Of a DNA stretch of 64,000 nucleotides, positions 1 to 10,960 are shown one piece after another. Source of the stretch: Epiperipatus broadwayi (lineage: Eukaryota; Onychophora; Udeonychophora; Euonychophora; Peripatidae); assembly GCA_028023455.1 (NCBI GenBank), contig JAQFVV010000056.1, positions 5,975,717 to 6,039,716 of the forward strand, read 5' to 3'. Position 1 is the first letter of the stretch. Each line of letters opens with the position of its first letter. Both the position numbers and the translations under genes were made by a program. Below the pieces are notes generated by a model. It worked only from the letters and a program-made list of their open reading frames with translations, was not told the DNA's origin and ran no database searches.

Positions 1-1787
1 AATATTTCTAACAGGTCCAAAAATTTTTCTCTCTTTTGTAGACCAAATACATTTGCTAACATTTAATTTTGTTCTTGACTTTGCTAATTTTGAGCATATG
101 AAATCTACCAATTTTTTCAATTCAGATACTGTAACACCAATAATGAAAATGTCTTCTAGATAAGGAATTATATCATTATTAGATTTAAACAAATCCATTT
201 TATGCTGGAAAACATTAGGGGCAATACATATATCATAAGGCAATTTACTATATGTAAATAGTCCCTTATGTGTAGTCAATGTCAACAACTCAGCTGTACT
301 TTCAATTATATGCATTCAAATCTATCTTTGCAAAATAATTAACTTTCTATAACAATGGCAGTACTTCATAGACAGGTACTGGAAATAACCCTGTCTTTAT
401 ATATTAATTAACAGTAATCTTATAATTACTACATAAGTGCAGAGTTATATCTAGTTTAATTGCTGTAATTATTTGCATGGCCCCTAGTTCATTTAAGGTT
501 TTTTCCAATTTATCTATTAAAGTAAATGCCACTTTCTGAGGTTTGTAAATAATCAGTTGCACATTTCTTAATGGCCTCGATCACAAGACTATTAATCAAG
601 GTTTAAACAGTTCTAGGTATCTTCTTTACATAAAGGTTTCCACATAAACTGTCTATAATATATTCACTCTCATACTCAAAGATTCAAACCAATTTCTACC
701 CAGTAACAGGCTTACATCTTTATTTGTTTCATGCAATGCTAGGAATCTCTGCCTAGAGTTCAACTTTACTGGAATTATTACTTTGCCACAAATATCAATT
801 TTATTTTCATTTACATCAGTTACAATCTCATGTGTCTTTTAATACAATTTTTTTTGGACTTTCAGTAATCTGCATCCAATATTTGCATGACATTCAAAGC
901 AGATCTGCTCCACTATCAACTTCCATTGTTACCCATTTATCACAAACTAGTACTTCAAAAATAAATGGTTCATTGTTTTGTTATTTATAGTCTTTATTAA
1001 TAATTTATTGTGCTCTGCTTCTCCCCAAAATTTGTGTGTGTAATCCATTTTTTCTTAAATGACAAATGATAGCTAAGTGACTTCTAGTGTTCCAAACTCT
1101 GCATATATTTTACTCATGATCACAGTTCACTTTTACAAGTCTGGCTTTCCCACAACAATAACACATTTGAGTTTTTTTGTACATGTATTGGAAACTCAGA
1201 CAACTCCTTTAGGTTTTCCTTTGATAAACAAAATCATTTTCAAAGGCTGAGATGCCGTAAATTCTGAAGCATTATTCAACAGTCTCCTGAGCTATGTTCT
1301 TCTCTATGGCCACTTTGTAGGTTAAATCCAGATTACTTAGTAGCACTTTTCAGAAATTATTATCAGACATACCATACAAAAACTGTTCCAGCAGGAAATC
1401 ATTTATCTCTGAGCCAAAATCACCATCTCTGGGCAGTGCACATAAGGCTAAATCATAGTCAACATATTTCTCCTGTGGCAACTGTAGTCTAAGCAGTACT
1501 ACCCATTGTAAAGGTTTGGGGTAAAATAAGAACTTAGAATTTGTATAAGTTTTTCATATGGAATGTCCTGTGGACACTTTGGGTCCATGAGTCTTTTCGC
1601 TGTATTACTTCCTGTCACACAAAATAAAAAAGTGTAGAAACATTAAGATGATCTTTCTCTACTTTGTTGATCACCATATAGCTTTTCCAAGTTGCCATTA
1701 TTTATGTTGAACTCTTATATTATAGCATTTACCACCACCATTTTCAAATTTCCTGTTCCACCAAATAAAAACTGTGAACTGCGCCAC
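1..1787 (-). pseudogene. Decayed Ty3/gypsy gag-pol (runs off left edge)
   Basis: Read on the minus strand, this holds in order a gag-like stretch, a zinc knuckle, an aspartic protease and the start of a reverse transcriptase, as in Ty3/gypsy retrotransposons. The zinc knuckle near 1126-1170 reads CYCCGKARLVKVNC, so the histidine of CX2CX4HX4C is Leu. The protease active site is near 909-917 (MEVDSGAD), followed near 681-711 by LLLGRNWFESL, the usual C-terminal protease motif. RT begins with FAKIDL near 312-336 and continues with LPYDICIAPNVFQ, then YLEDIFI, where the first catalytic Asp of YxDD is Glu. Many stops and frameshifts interrupt every domain, so it cannot be active. RNase H and integrase would lie beyond position 1. 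The family assignment rests on domain order and motifs. Confidence 0.82.
1772..1786 (-). other. Primer-binding site of the gypsy element
   Basis: On the minus strand TGGCGCAGTTCACAG lies one base inside the LTR end, where first-strand priming occurs. The first nine bases match the TGGCGCAGT start used by tRNA-Ser-primed gypsy relatives. The rest has drifted, so the tRNA identity is only likely. Confidence 0.6.
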
Positions 1788-2229
1788 TGCTATATCTGAG
1801 GGTTATGTACATAAACAGTCAAGCTGCAAATAAAATTTAACTTGAGTACAATGTTATTTATTTATTTATTAACAAGGTAATAACAATAACAAGGAATATA
1901 TATTAAAATATTAATTAGTTATTACTCAGAATAACAGTAACATAAAAAACAACTCATTAAATACACACATTATTTGACAACTTTCTTTACAAGAAAATTA
2001 AACAATACTAATGCATTTATGCTTTGTTGTGATCAACACAATTTAGGAATTAACTATCACTGTTTCCATGATTCATTGACTGCTATGACTACAGCTTCAC
2101 TGGAGAAGCTTCTACTTTCTCTCTCTACTGCTGCGTCTTCACTAAACTTTTATAGATAGGCAAATGAGAATATATTTGGAAGCTCTCTAACATTCTAATT
2201 TTAGAGTAATTCAGCAGACATCCCCCACA
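1788..2229 (-). repeat. 5' LTR of the gypsy element
   Basis: This 442-bp segment begins (minus strand) TGTGGGGGATG and ends AGATATAGCA, giving the TG...CA ends of an LTR. The primer-binding site follows one base later. It contains a TATA box and a run of overlapping AATAAA signals at 1854-1871, so U3, R and U5 are all present. The partner LTR lies outside the window, so target duplications cannot be compared. Confidence 0.7.
2146..2155 (-). promoter_or_regulatory. TATA box of the gypsy LTR
   Basis: The minus strand reads CTATAAAAGT inside the LTR, followed about 25 bases later by purine-rich sequence suitable for RNA start. It is the only TATA-like motif in the LTR placed sensibly between the U3 end and the polyadenylation signals. 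Confidence 0.5.
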
Positions 2230-3204
2230 ATAGGAGAGACCAACCACTAAATCAACATAATCATACCAGAAATCTGACAATCCACATACATTCAGTCATT
2301 TTCAACCATTATTGAACCATTGTAGGAGTTAACCCGGTTTCTCTTATCTCTAACCTCTTTTACCATTTATCCATCATTTCATATGTGATCTCTTTCTAGG
2401 TTTCTTTTTTTAACAATTCCTTGCAAACAAGTTTAAGACTACAACTGACCATGTATTAAGATCTCTTTTAGCGATATGTCAAGCCAAACTCTATTTCAGT
2501 TCCTCAATTCTTTCAATAATATCAATTATACCTCTCTCACCCACATATTTTATTTTTGATCCTTCTTGTTATTCCTAACATATATATTTCCATATTATCA
2601 TGAGTGGTCAGAAATATCTATATAGCTCTTTGTTAGGTGACCATATCCTTTTCAAGCACACAGACATATATGCTTTTAATATTAAGTTATTTATATTAAC
2701 TTTGTTGAACAATTCATGACAAATGTTTTTTTGTGAGAATATTTAATACTATTTCTCAAATAATAATAACAATTCTTTAATAGATGGAAGTTTTTTGCAA
2801 AAATAGTCTAATACATTATGATCTTTTAATGTTAAACGATGCAATGGCTTATAAAATTTATAGCAGTAAAACTATCAACTTTATATTATTATATAAAAGT
2901 GAAATAGTAATTAACAATTTATTTTCATAATGATAATTTATGTGTATGCAGATTTTTTTTTAAAATACTAAAATTTTTGAACTTTCAATATTTGATAGCT
3001 CTTGTTCAGTTTCTTATAGTTACTTTTTATTTGGAAAAAAAAAAAAAAAACTATTTACTCATTTTTAAAATAATTACTAATAAATAATATATAGATAAAA
3101 AAGAAATGAAAAAGTATCAACAAAAAACTAAATAAATATACAGAAACCGTAACATTTTCTAACTTCAACATGAATATACAATATACTTAACTACTAAATA
3201 TATA
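2230..3204. other. AT-rich DNA, nothing recognised
   Basis: No coding trace or repeat shared with the rest of the window was recognised. There is a 17-base A tract near 3036. Confidence 0.5.
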
Positions 3205-3522
3205 AATAGCAATCTATTCATGCTCTACTTTATCTCAAGCAACCGATACACATGACCACAAACATGTGAAAAGGATACACAATGTCCAATATATGTACTT
3301 CACACAAAACCGGGCCTCATTAGTTGGGCCAGCTCATAAATACGATCAGTACCAAGTTATATTAAGATAGTAATTCCTCAACCTTAAATAAACATGTTTA
3401 AATCTCACTTTTCCAACTATTCAATCATCCATTTCATTGAAAAAAACTGACAATAAAATGTTCAAAGCCCTTACTGAATTTGATATTATAGTCATACCCA
3501 TTTGGACATTACATCAATGTAA
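3205..3522 (-). repeat. Hammerhead-bearing dispersed repeat, copy 1
   Basis: Read on the minus strand from 3522, this matches the copies at 10250-10572 and 54402-54757 almost end to end. Shared landmarks are ACATTGATGTAATGTC at the start, TATGACTATAATATCAAAT, TTTCAATGAAATGGATG, the GAGCTGGCCCAA block before the ribozyme and CCTTTTCACATG after it. The unit is about 320-350 bp and has no open frame. It is most like a SINE or an animal retrozyme, a short non-autonomous retroelement carrying hammerheads. Which enzyme moves it is unknown. This copy has a damaged ribozyme core. Confidence 0.7.
3284..3330 (-). ncRNA. Degraded type I hammerhead motif (copy 1)
   Basis: Stem I is CCAA with TTGG. The core reads CTAATGA instead of CTGATGA, stem II is largely unpaired, and GAAA has become GAAG. 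It keeps the TACATATA stem III segment and the AUA cleavage triplet. It is recognisable mainly by alignment with the other copies and is probably inactive. Confidence 0.5.
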
Positions 3523-4639
3523 TCCTTCACATTATCTGACACTATGTATCCATATATATTGAAGTGATGAATCTTTAATCCAGATTTGTGCTGCATGGGC
3601 CATCAACCTAAATGACCACCATATGGGGTTCAAATTCATTTCTGCACATTCTTGGACAATATAGTCAGCACGCACACCCACGTAACTATCCCTGACCTCA
3701 AATAACGATTTAGATAAGTAATATTGATGTTTAGAATTATAAATTTAATTATAATTAAAATCCTTTAAATAATATGTAGAGTCATCTATGTGCATTTACA
3801 TATATGCAGCAGATACGTATATGTGATGAAAGAGCAGTGATTGTCTGTTACTGCTAACACTACTGAGTTGTCTGTGAAGAATCTTTTAAATGTTGTAAAG
3901 AGTGTCCGAGGTATCATATTGTTGAATTTTTCTCCAATTGTTTCTAGCATTTCATCTGTCCATTCTGTGAGTGGGGGAGGTAATAATATTATTTGTGTAA
4001 TATTTTATTATATATATATATATTTGTATTTACTGTAAGATGGTGGCAGAGAATGATGCAACATTTAGAAAGATTCTCGAAGGCATGTAAAGTAATGAAA
4101 AGTTTAGCGAACAAAAGAGAAATCAATTAGTCAAAACTAGCAAAATCACTCTATAGAATTAAATTTAGTTTTAAATATTTTAATTGAAATTATAGTTATG
4201 TGAATGTATTTATGAACTAGAAATAGATTTGAACAATACCTTGAAAGGCCTATCAATATTTTTTATCTTCTATTGCACAAAAACAAAAATACATTTCCTG
4301 CTGATAGAGATCACATGGGGTAAGTTGGTATCCACATTGCCTCAAGTAATTTTCTAAAAGCATTCCTAGAAAAATTGTAATCAAGTATAAATAGGGGTCA
4401 TTTTTCCACCAACAAAAACAGAAAGTTAATTTTGAATTCAGTTGCTAAGCCAAATCCATGCTGCTTAAATTTTTAACATTATGACAGCCAGCTAGAGGGA
4501 CGAAATTCATCTTTTCCCAATCTTTCCAAGATCATCTCCATGCCATAATGCCATACTCTAATTACAAACCAATGGAGTGCCTTAAATGGTATTAAAAGTG
4601 AGTTCAGAACAAAATACCACCTCTATTTTAGTGAAATAA
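3523..4639. other. AT-rich DNA, no gene recognised
   Basis: Contains a short TA run near 4010-4022. Around 3590-3700 there is slightly GC-richer DNA with GGGGTTCAAATTC, which resembles a tRNA B box, but no family could be assigned. Confidence 0.4.
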
Positions 4640-5060
4640 AAACTGCCCATGCCCCAATATCGATTGCCCCCCAAAAAGATTGATCTCTCAAGCCGCCATG
4701 ACATCGCATTGGAAGGTAATCCACTATACCGCCTTAAAGACTCATTTAATTTTCTATAATTATCCACTAAGCCGTATTTAAATGTATAAATTTATTTCTG
4801 TCTATGTTAAAGTGCTGGTAATCTAAGGCCAACTGTATTACTTGTAATTAATGTCTCTGATGACTCACTATAACCCTATCAAATCTATAAGTAATCTTTC
4901 ACATCTATTTCATGCCTAAATTTTATTCTATATTTTAGTGTGATATAATTTTATTATTCTTATTATTTTACATTTATGAATCTTATTTAAACTGTCAATT
5001 ATATACCAATCTCATCCAACCTCATGAGCATATCTGCTAGTATTATGAATCCCATTATTC
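4640..5060 (+). repeat. Old dispersed repeat, partner at 62430-62850
   Basis: Both copies share, in the same order, a GCCCC-AAAAA block, a GATCCA-type block before CATACTTTGAAA-like sequence, an AT-rich middle and the ending CCAATCTCA(T/A)(C/G)CAACCT(C/G)ATGAGC. Similarity is weak in the middle. The class of element is unknown. Confidence 0.4.
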
Positions 5061-6150
5061 AAAGGATATTGCTTTAATTTAATTCATTTATTATAAATGC
5101 ACTTGTTGGCTGGTTTGGTAATGATTAAATAATACTATATGTTTAAAGGTAAATTATTAAATGCTATTATTTCTCAGTTACATTTATTCACTGTAGTTTT
5201 AAACGCTGTTCATAAATTTCTACTTATGATATTTAAAATATTATTGATGACCATCACATATTTGATTATTATATTAAAATAACCATTTACATGTAGCGCC
5301 TAAGAGCATAACAATTAATAAATGTTTTACTTACTTCAAATGCATAAAGGACTCACTTACTGAAGGGATGACATATTTGTTATTATTATGACATTCATTT
5401 AGTTATTTTAATAATAGTTATTTTATAGTTGGTTTAGTATATAAATCATGTCATTATGCTTGATCCTAATTTATATTTAGATTTTAATTATTCAAATGTC
5501 ATGAGTGGGGTATTTACTTTATTCTCAGCATTGCTAGCATAGGTCAGCCTTCCTATTTTAAATTTTGCTTTGTCATTACAGGATTGTCAGGAACTCTGAA
5601 TCTCTCCTTTGTATATTCATGTTTTAGGCATTGGTCATGCCCTAGAACAAAATTTGGATTGAATAGGGAACACTCTGCATGGGATAATCCTGGGACAGCC
5701 GACCTATAACATCTTCCTATCTTCCTTCTTTTCAGATATCACTCTGCCAGAAGAATGGGCATACACACTACTTTTATTAAAATGATGAAGCATTTTGTCA
5801 TTCGAAAATGGACCAAAACTCTTATTGCTGACACTCATGCTAGTAACACCATTAATAAATATTTTAGATTCATGCCAAAGCCACATCTATAAGTTGTAAT
5901 GCTGTGATAAGTCTAAACCTTTTGTTGTTCATTAATTCATTATATTAGAATGTCATGAACAAGCTTGCAGTAGCATAGCAGTGGAACATAAGACTAATAT
6001 TTATTAAATAGACTACACTTACTAAACAAATATTCTCAGAAGACATAATTATATGGAGGTATGACACAATGAACTGATACCATTAATTTTGGCTGTGATT
6101 ATATAACTACTGAGCAAAAAATGACACACTAATCGTAATTACATTTTATA
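5061..6150. other. AT-rich DNA, no gene recognised
   Basis: A 60-codon open frame on the minus strand at 5704-5886 lies in a slightly GC-richer patch (5560-5900). It has no recognisable domain, and I do not call it a gene. Confidence 0.4.
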
Positions 6151-6264
6151 AAACAGGCAAAACTCTCCATATAGTAGTGCCATGCTGTGCTAACCAGAGC
6201 AATCAATGGATGCCAAAAGGCTTGTGCACAAGGTGGCACTACTGTAAGGAGAGTTTTGCCTGTT
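6151..6264. mobile_element. Short foldback element (114 bp)
   Basis: It begins AAACAGGCAAAACTCTCC and ends with the exact reverse complement, and the arms pair for about 32 bases. The same ends bound the 438-bp foldback at 44142-44579, and both share CAATGGATGCCA(A/G)AAGGCTTGTGCA. This copy lacks the inner part that carries the hammerhead-like motifs in the long copy. It is a MITE or foldback deletion derivative. No target duplication is clear. Confidence 0.7.
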
Positions 6265-8405
6265 TAATTACAGTTATGTGCTAACATAAGAGATGGTGAT
6301 CATGTGATGTTTAGTGGTTATATTTTATAAATTTTAATACGAGCCAAAATTTAAGAAAAATAAATTAAAAAAAAAAAGAAATATATAAAATAAATAATAA
6401 AGCTATCTCACACACAGGTGAGGATGATGTTCATAGGTTACAAATTATTTAGATTCGAGATTTTATTATTACATTTAGAAAATTTATTCATTTTTAATCC
6501 ACGATTAGCTATGCCTTAATTATGCTATGTTATAGCCTGCAAGATTTGCAATAATTAGATTGAGAAGTGATTACTATGAATTATAACTAACTTTATTTCT
6601 ATTATGAGCTAAGCATCTCTACACAGATAATAAACTTATGAATCTAGATTCAGATCAAAACTCAAATGTTTAATTATTATGGAGGGATGAACTGGTGTTT
6701 AGTAGTATGACTTCAGATACTACAGCATTTATAAATATATAAACTGAGTTGGTACATCTCGAATATGAGCTTAATCATGGGATTTACTACCATGCAATCG
6801 GTTCCCATGGACTGTACTACTTGCTGCAAAATTGAGACATTTAGTCTGGGTGATTAGAACAGCTTATGACCAAATCTTCTGAATCCTTGTGCTCCAGCCC
6901 TAAATATAAATGCTGTCCGAAGTAATCAAATGGATTGGTCTTAAATCAAGTCCATTATATATAAAATAACAGTAAGGAGTTAAGACACGTATCTCCTTCC
7001 TAAGAACACATTTGTCCTGCTGACTATATTATCACTTAACTAAATTAATATGTAAATCTTTAGTTTTATTCCATGATACCATTATAAGCCAGTTCACAAG
7101 ATATCATCAATAATTATGCTATTAAATGAATATAATAAAATCTAGTTTCTTAAGGTATCTGTATAACTTTTAATATGAAACTAAGGAGGACTAAAGCATA
7201 TTTAGAGAACATTACAAGTTTAAATACTAATAATATGCTGTATTTTATCATGCCTCCTGAATACTAATTAAATAATTTATTTTAAAACAAATCTATCTTA
7301 TTAAGCAACTGTAACAGCTTAATTACATATAAAATAAGTTTTATATTTACTCTTTTGAGAAGGGAGTTTAGTATGTACATTAATAAACGAAGAATTAAAT
7401 AAATATGAGAACATCTAATCCTCTCTCCCTAATTACATTAAATATTAGCAAACTCTATTCTCAATAACACATAGCATAAATCAACAAATGCATTATAATC
7501 AAGATTTAGAAAGAAAGAATAATAACTAGTAGTTAATGAATCATGTAAGTGGAAATTAGAATTTGGCTTTAATTTTTCTTAATTTAGATTAAATTAGGCA
7601 AGACTTACAAAATTAAAATATAAAATAAAAGATACATTTAACTTTAATTTTAGAAATTAACATTTTTAAAAGTGTAGAATTAAAAATGATTTAAAAAAAA
7701 AGTGGTCATTTACATATTAATATAGCTAGCTTTGAAAGTTTTAGATTTAATTTAAAGAATAATTTAAATTCTACAGAAATTGGTTACCAATCTGTCTTCA
7801 TGATTGACTTGCATGGTCACTTGATCTTGGGCCATCTTTCTATTACTTCTGCAACTCAGGCTGAGGGTCCTGATGTCCTATCATCTCGTAGATCAGTATT
7901 CAGGGAGATAAACAGCAAATCTATCACCTACTACTAAATGTTTCTCATCATGGAATTTTTAATACAACTTGTTAAAATAAAAAATGAATAATTATTTGCC
8001 TTAAATGGCTAGAGCTAAAGGTTTATATACTGATCCCCCTCATCAGTTATACAACTTGCTTACCATTTTCGGGTTTTAGATTTGTTTTTATCAACCTTTT
8101 GTTGCAATATTTTTTTTTACCAAAGGCAGGGAATCCTGCTGAGTTATTGATTTCCTCTCTTTTTTTTAAAGGTGATTCCCTTGATTTTAACTCAGGTTAA
8201 TTTATTTAAATTATTTTAAAATCTATTTTCACCTTTAACATTTAATTAGTCAAAATTTGGCAAAAGAGATTATTTTTATATTACATATTTTTTTTATTTA
8301 TAAAAACACATTTGAAACTTGTAAACATCTTACTCTATATGTAATGTATATAACTGAAATTTATTTTTATATGCAAAATACAATAATTTCTATATTAATT
8401 TTAGA
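6265..8405. other. AT-rich DNA, no gene recognised
   Basis: Two slightly GC-richer patches (about 6760-6950 and 7780-7960) may be repeat fragments, but no second copy was found in the window. Confidence 0.4.
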
Positions 8406-8773
8406 ACAAAATTGAAAATAAAATCAAACAATAACACTTTTAAATCTGTAGCATTACTTCTCTTTTGCATATATGTAGGTTTTTGTTATACACACAGCAA
8501 GGTTTACATTAATTTATTTAATAAATTATAATATGTGTGTATACTCTAATTTACCACATGCATACATAAGTGTTGAACAATGTACGCTATAATACATAAA
8601 CAAAATTGAAAATAAAATTAAACAATAATGCTTTTAAATCTGTAGCATAACTTCTCTTTTGCATATATGTAGGTTTTCGTTATACACACAACAAGGTTTA
8701 CATTAAGTATGTATGTATACTCTAATTTACCACATGCACACATAAGTGTTGAACAATGTACGCTATAATACAT
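8406..8773 (+). repeat. Tandem duplication, period about 194 bp
   Basis: Units at 8406-8599 and 8600-8773 both begin ACAAAATTGAAAATAAAAT and both end GAACAATGTACGCTATAAT. The second unit lacks about 20 bases in the middle. They differ at only a few other positions, so the duplication is fairly young. Confidence 0.85.
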
Positions 8774-10249
8774 GCACACAGATGATTATTCCAATATTTA
8801 TGTTTAATTTTAATTTTATATATATGGACTTTGGTATATACATAGGGAAATAAATACTACTAAACAAAACAGTAGGTAAAACAGGATGATTGATAGATAT
8901 GACTGTTCCAATACTTTTCCCTCCTTAATTAGTTATTTATCATGTGGATTAAAGCATATTAAACAAGATTGATATTTTACTTTGCCCTCTAATTAGCATA
9001 AATATAATGCTATTTTAAGAATTGGCTTCTGCTAGCTAAACTGATAGATACTATCTATTTAAACACACTTAATTTTAATTATACATATTTGATTGTTTTT
9101 TCCATTGCAGATGTGTTGTTAATAAGTACAATGCATGCAACATTTTGCTGCATCTTTTTTTAAATGGGATTATGTTTATGCTGCCCCATTCTACTATTTT
9201 GGGTCTGTGCACCAAGCTTGTCCCTGAGTTTAAGGTCAGGTCATTTGAGTAAGCCATCTCCGCTCCTGAACTTGAAATGTTCATATTATTGGCAGCAACA
9301 CAGTTGGTTCCAGGGTACATGTATTGATTGCAAGAACCCATGAAGAATTACCCATTCACAAGGCAACCTTGTTAATAGTATTTTCCAGAGCTATAGCACA
9401 TATTGGCAGTTCTAAAGTAACCAATTCTTTTCTCCTGTCAATTGAACATTCAGCATTGGTTTGAAACTGCATCTTGGCTACTAAGTTAAATCTACACAGG
9501 CTTGAGCTATAACACTGTAATAAATAATCTATCCTAGGTTTGTAAGATTACTTATAAATTAGCAAACCATAATGCTAAGTAGGAGTTGATATATTAATGG
9601 TAGTCATTATTTTAAGTGACCTCATTATACACACTCAGTTATTTTAGTAAGTAAAGATGAGATTGCTCTAATATTTCTATCTCATCCACCATGGTACCTG
9701 TATGCATTACACATTAAAACCTGTGCTCTTTTGTTTTTGCCTTTCATTAATTAATAAACATATTTAAAATTATGCTGGTTTCATTCCAATCCGATTCACT
9801 CCCTATTTAGTAGATTATATACATGTGATATACATTAATGTTAAGTTACAAATATTACACCCCCTTTATCATGCTATTTTGACACTTAAAGTTAGTATTA
9901 TGTTTAGTCAGCCCCTGAGTCTCATGCTTCTTCCTGTGTTATCCCAGCCTCGAAAAAATTGAGACCAAGTATAACCTCAAAGGTTGTTATTTTTAAGGTG
10001 TTGGCCATGGAGAACTGGTAAATGAACTGAAGCTTGGTCGGATTCAAGATTTCACTATCTCATTCTGGTCAGCTTTGGTAAATTTGCCTGGATTCTGGAA
10101 TTTGTTGTCGGAATTCAGAAATCTGACTGTTGCAATATAGAAAACATTCAGTATAAGCAAATTACAAATTTTTTGGAAAATAGTTTAATCTTAGTATAGG
10201 TTTAGCCCATCCCTCTTCTAATAATATATATGGATTCATAATATAGAGG
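8774..10249. other. Intergenic DNA with one unassigned open frame
   Basis: Mostly AT-rich. The patches 9060-9380 and 9900-10140 are GC-richer than their surroundings and may be old repeats. No homologous copy was seen in the window. Confidence 0.4.
9075..9341 (-). other. Unassigned 88-codon open frame
   Basis: The translation begins MGSCNQYMYPGTNCVAANNM and ends with a Lys- and Gln-rich tail. It has two cysteines near the N-terminus, no membrane segment, no signal peptide and no recognised domain. No splice sites clearly frame it on the minus strand. It could be a repeat fragment or chance. It is listed because it lies in the most gene-like base composition of the first 14 kb. Confidence 0.12.
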
Positions 10250-10572
10250 CTACATTGATGCAATGTCTACAAGAATATGACTACAATACCAAATTAACAA
10301 GGGTTTTGAGTGTTCTACCATCAATTTTTCAATGAAATGAATGGTTGAATGGTTAGAAGAATGAGAAGATTAAAGTCTGACCTTAATGTTTGAGGAATTG
10401 CTATCTTAATGTAAACTGAGAATGGATTGTATATATGTGTGGGAGATTATGAGCTGGCCCAAATGATAAGTGCTGCTTCTATACAAAATATATTCACTGG
10501 GGATCATTTATCTTTTTCACAGGTGAATTTCTTGAAATAGACTGAAAAATCCTGAGTTCAAATCCCTCCATT
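10250..10572 (+). repeat. Hammerhead-bearing dispersed repeat, copy 2
   Basis: A near full-length copy of the repeat also seen at 3205-3522 (inverted) and 54402-54757. It starts ACATTGATGCAATGTC and ends near GAGTTCAAATCCC (10553-10565), which resembles a tRNA B box. The hammerhead segment lies at 10457-10502. No open frame is present. A B-box-like sequence at the 3' rather than the 5' end is unusual for a tRNA-derived SINE, so the promoter type stays open. Confidence 0.72.
10457..10502 (+). ncRNA. Degraded type I hammerhead motif (copy 2)
   Basis: Stem I is CCCA with TGGG, a different sequence from the other copies but still paired. The core reads ATGATAA in place of CTGATGA and the second core strand is AAAA. 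Stem II begins GTGCT, but its partner strand has drifted. It is probably inactive. Confidence 0.45.
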
Positions 10573-10719
10573 TACAAATATAGAAAATACATTAAGTAAA
10601 AGCAACTGGCATACTACCTTAGAAATAACTACTAAGTGTAAATAAGTCAAAATTTACATATGAATTCTAATACAATTAACTGCCTAAATTTTTTTGAAAG
10701 AATATTTACATGTCAATTG

Positions 10720-10960
10720 TTGATAACATTTATGATACACTGTTCTTATTTAAAACTTAGTTTTTAAACATTTAAAAAGATCAGATGTGATTTTTTAGAA
10801 TAGTATTCATTTATAAAATTAAATTAAAAAGAAATCTCCAATTTATTGAGTTTTACTATAAAATGAATATTTTATACAGAAATGAAAGATTGAGCATTTT
10901 CAGGAACTCTCATCAGATGGAACAAAAGAAAATGCCAGAATTCAAGAGAGTCAATCTAAT
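10720..10960 (+). repeat. Dispersed repeat A, partial copy 1
   Basis: Matches the 3' parts of 27960-28770 and 35130-35950 and, inverted, 53240-53450. Shared blocks are TTTAGAATA(G/T)TATT(C/T)ATTTATAAA, CAATTTATTGA(G/A)TTT, AGCATTTTCA and TGGAACAAAAGAAAA. No coding frame survives. The element class is unknown. Confidence 0.65.

Noticed and set aside
8020-8060. CTGATGAGGGGG on the minus strand
   Set aside because: No GAAA strand and no paired stem I.
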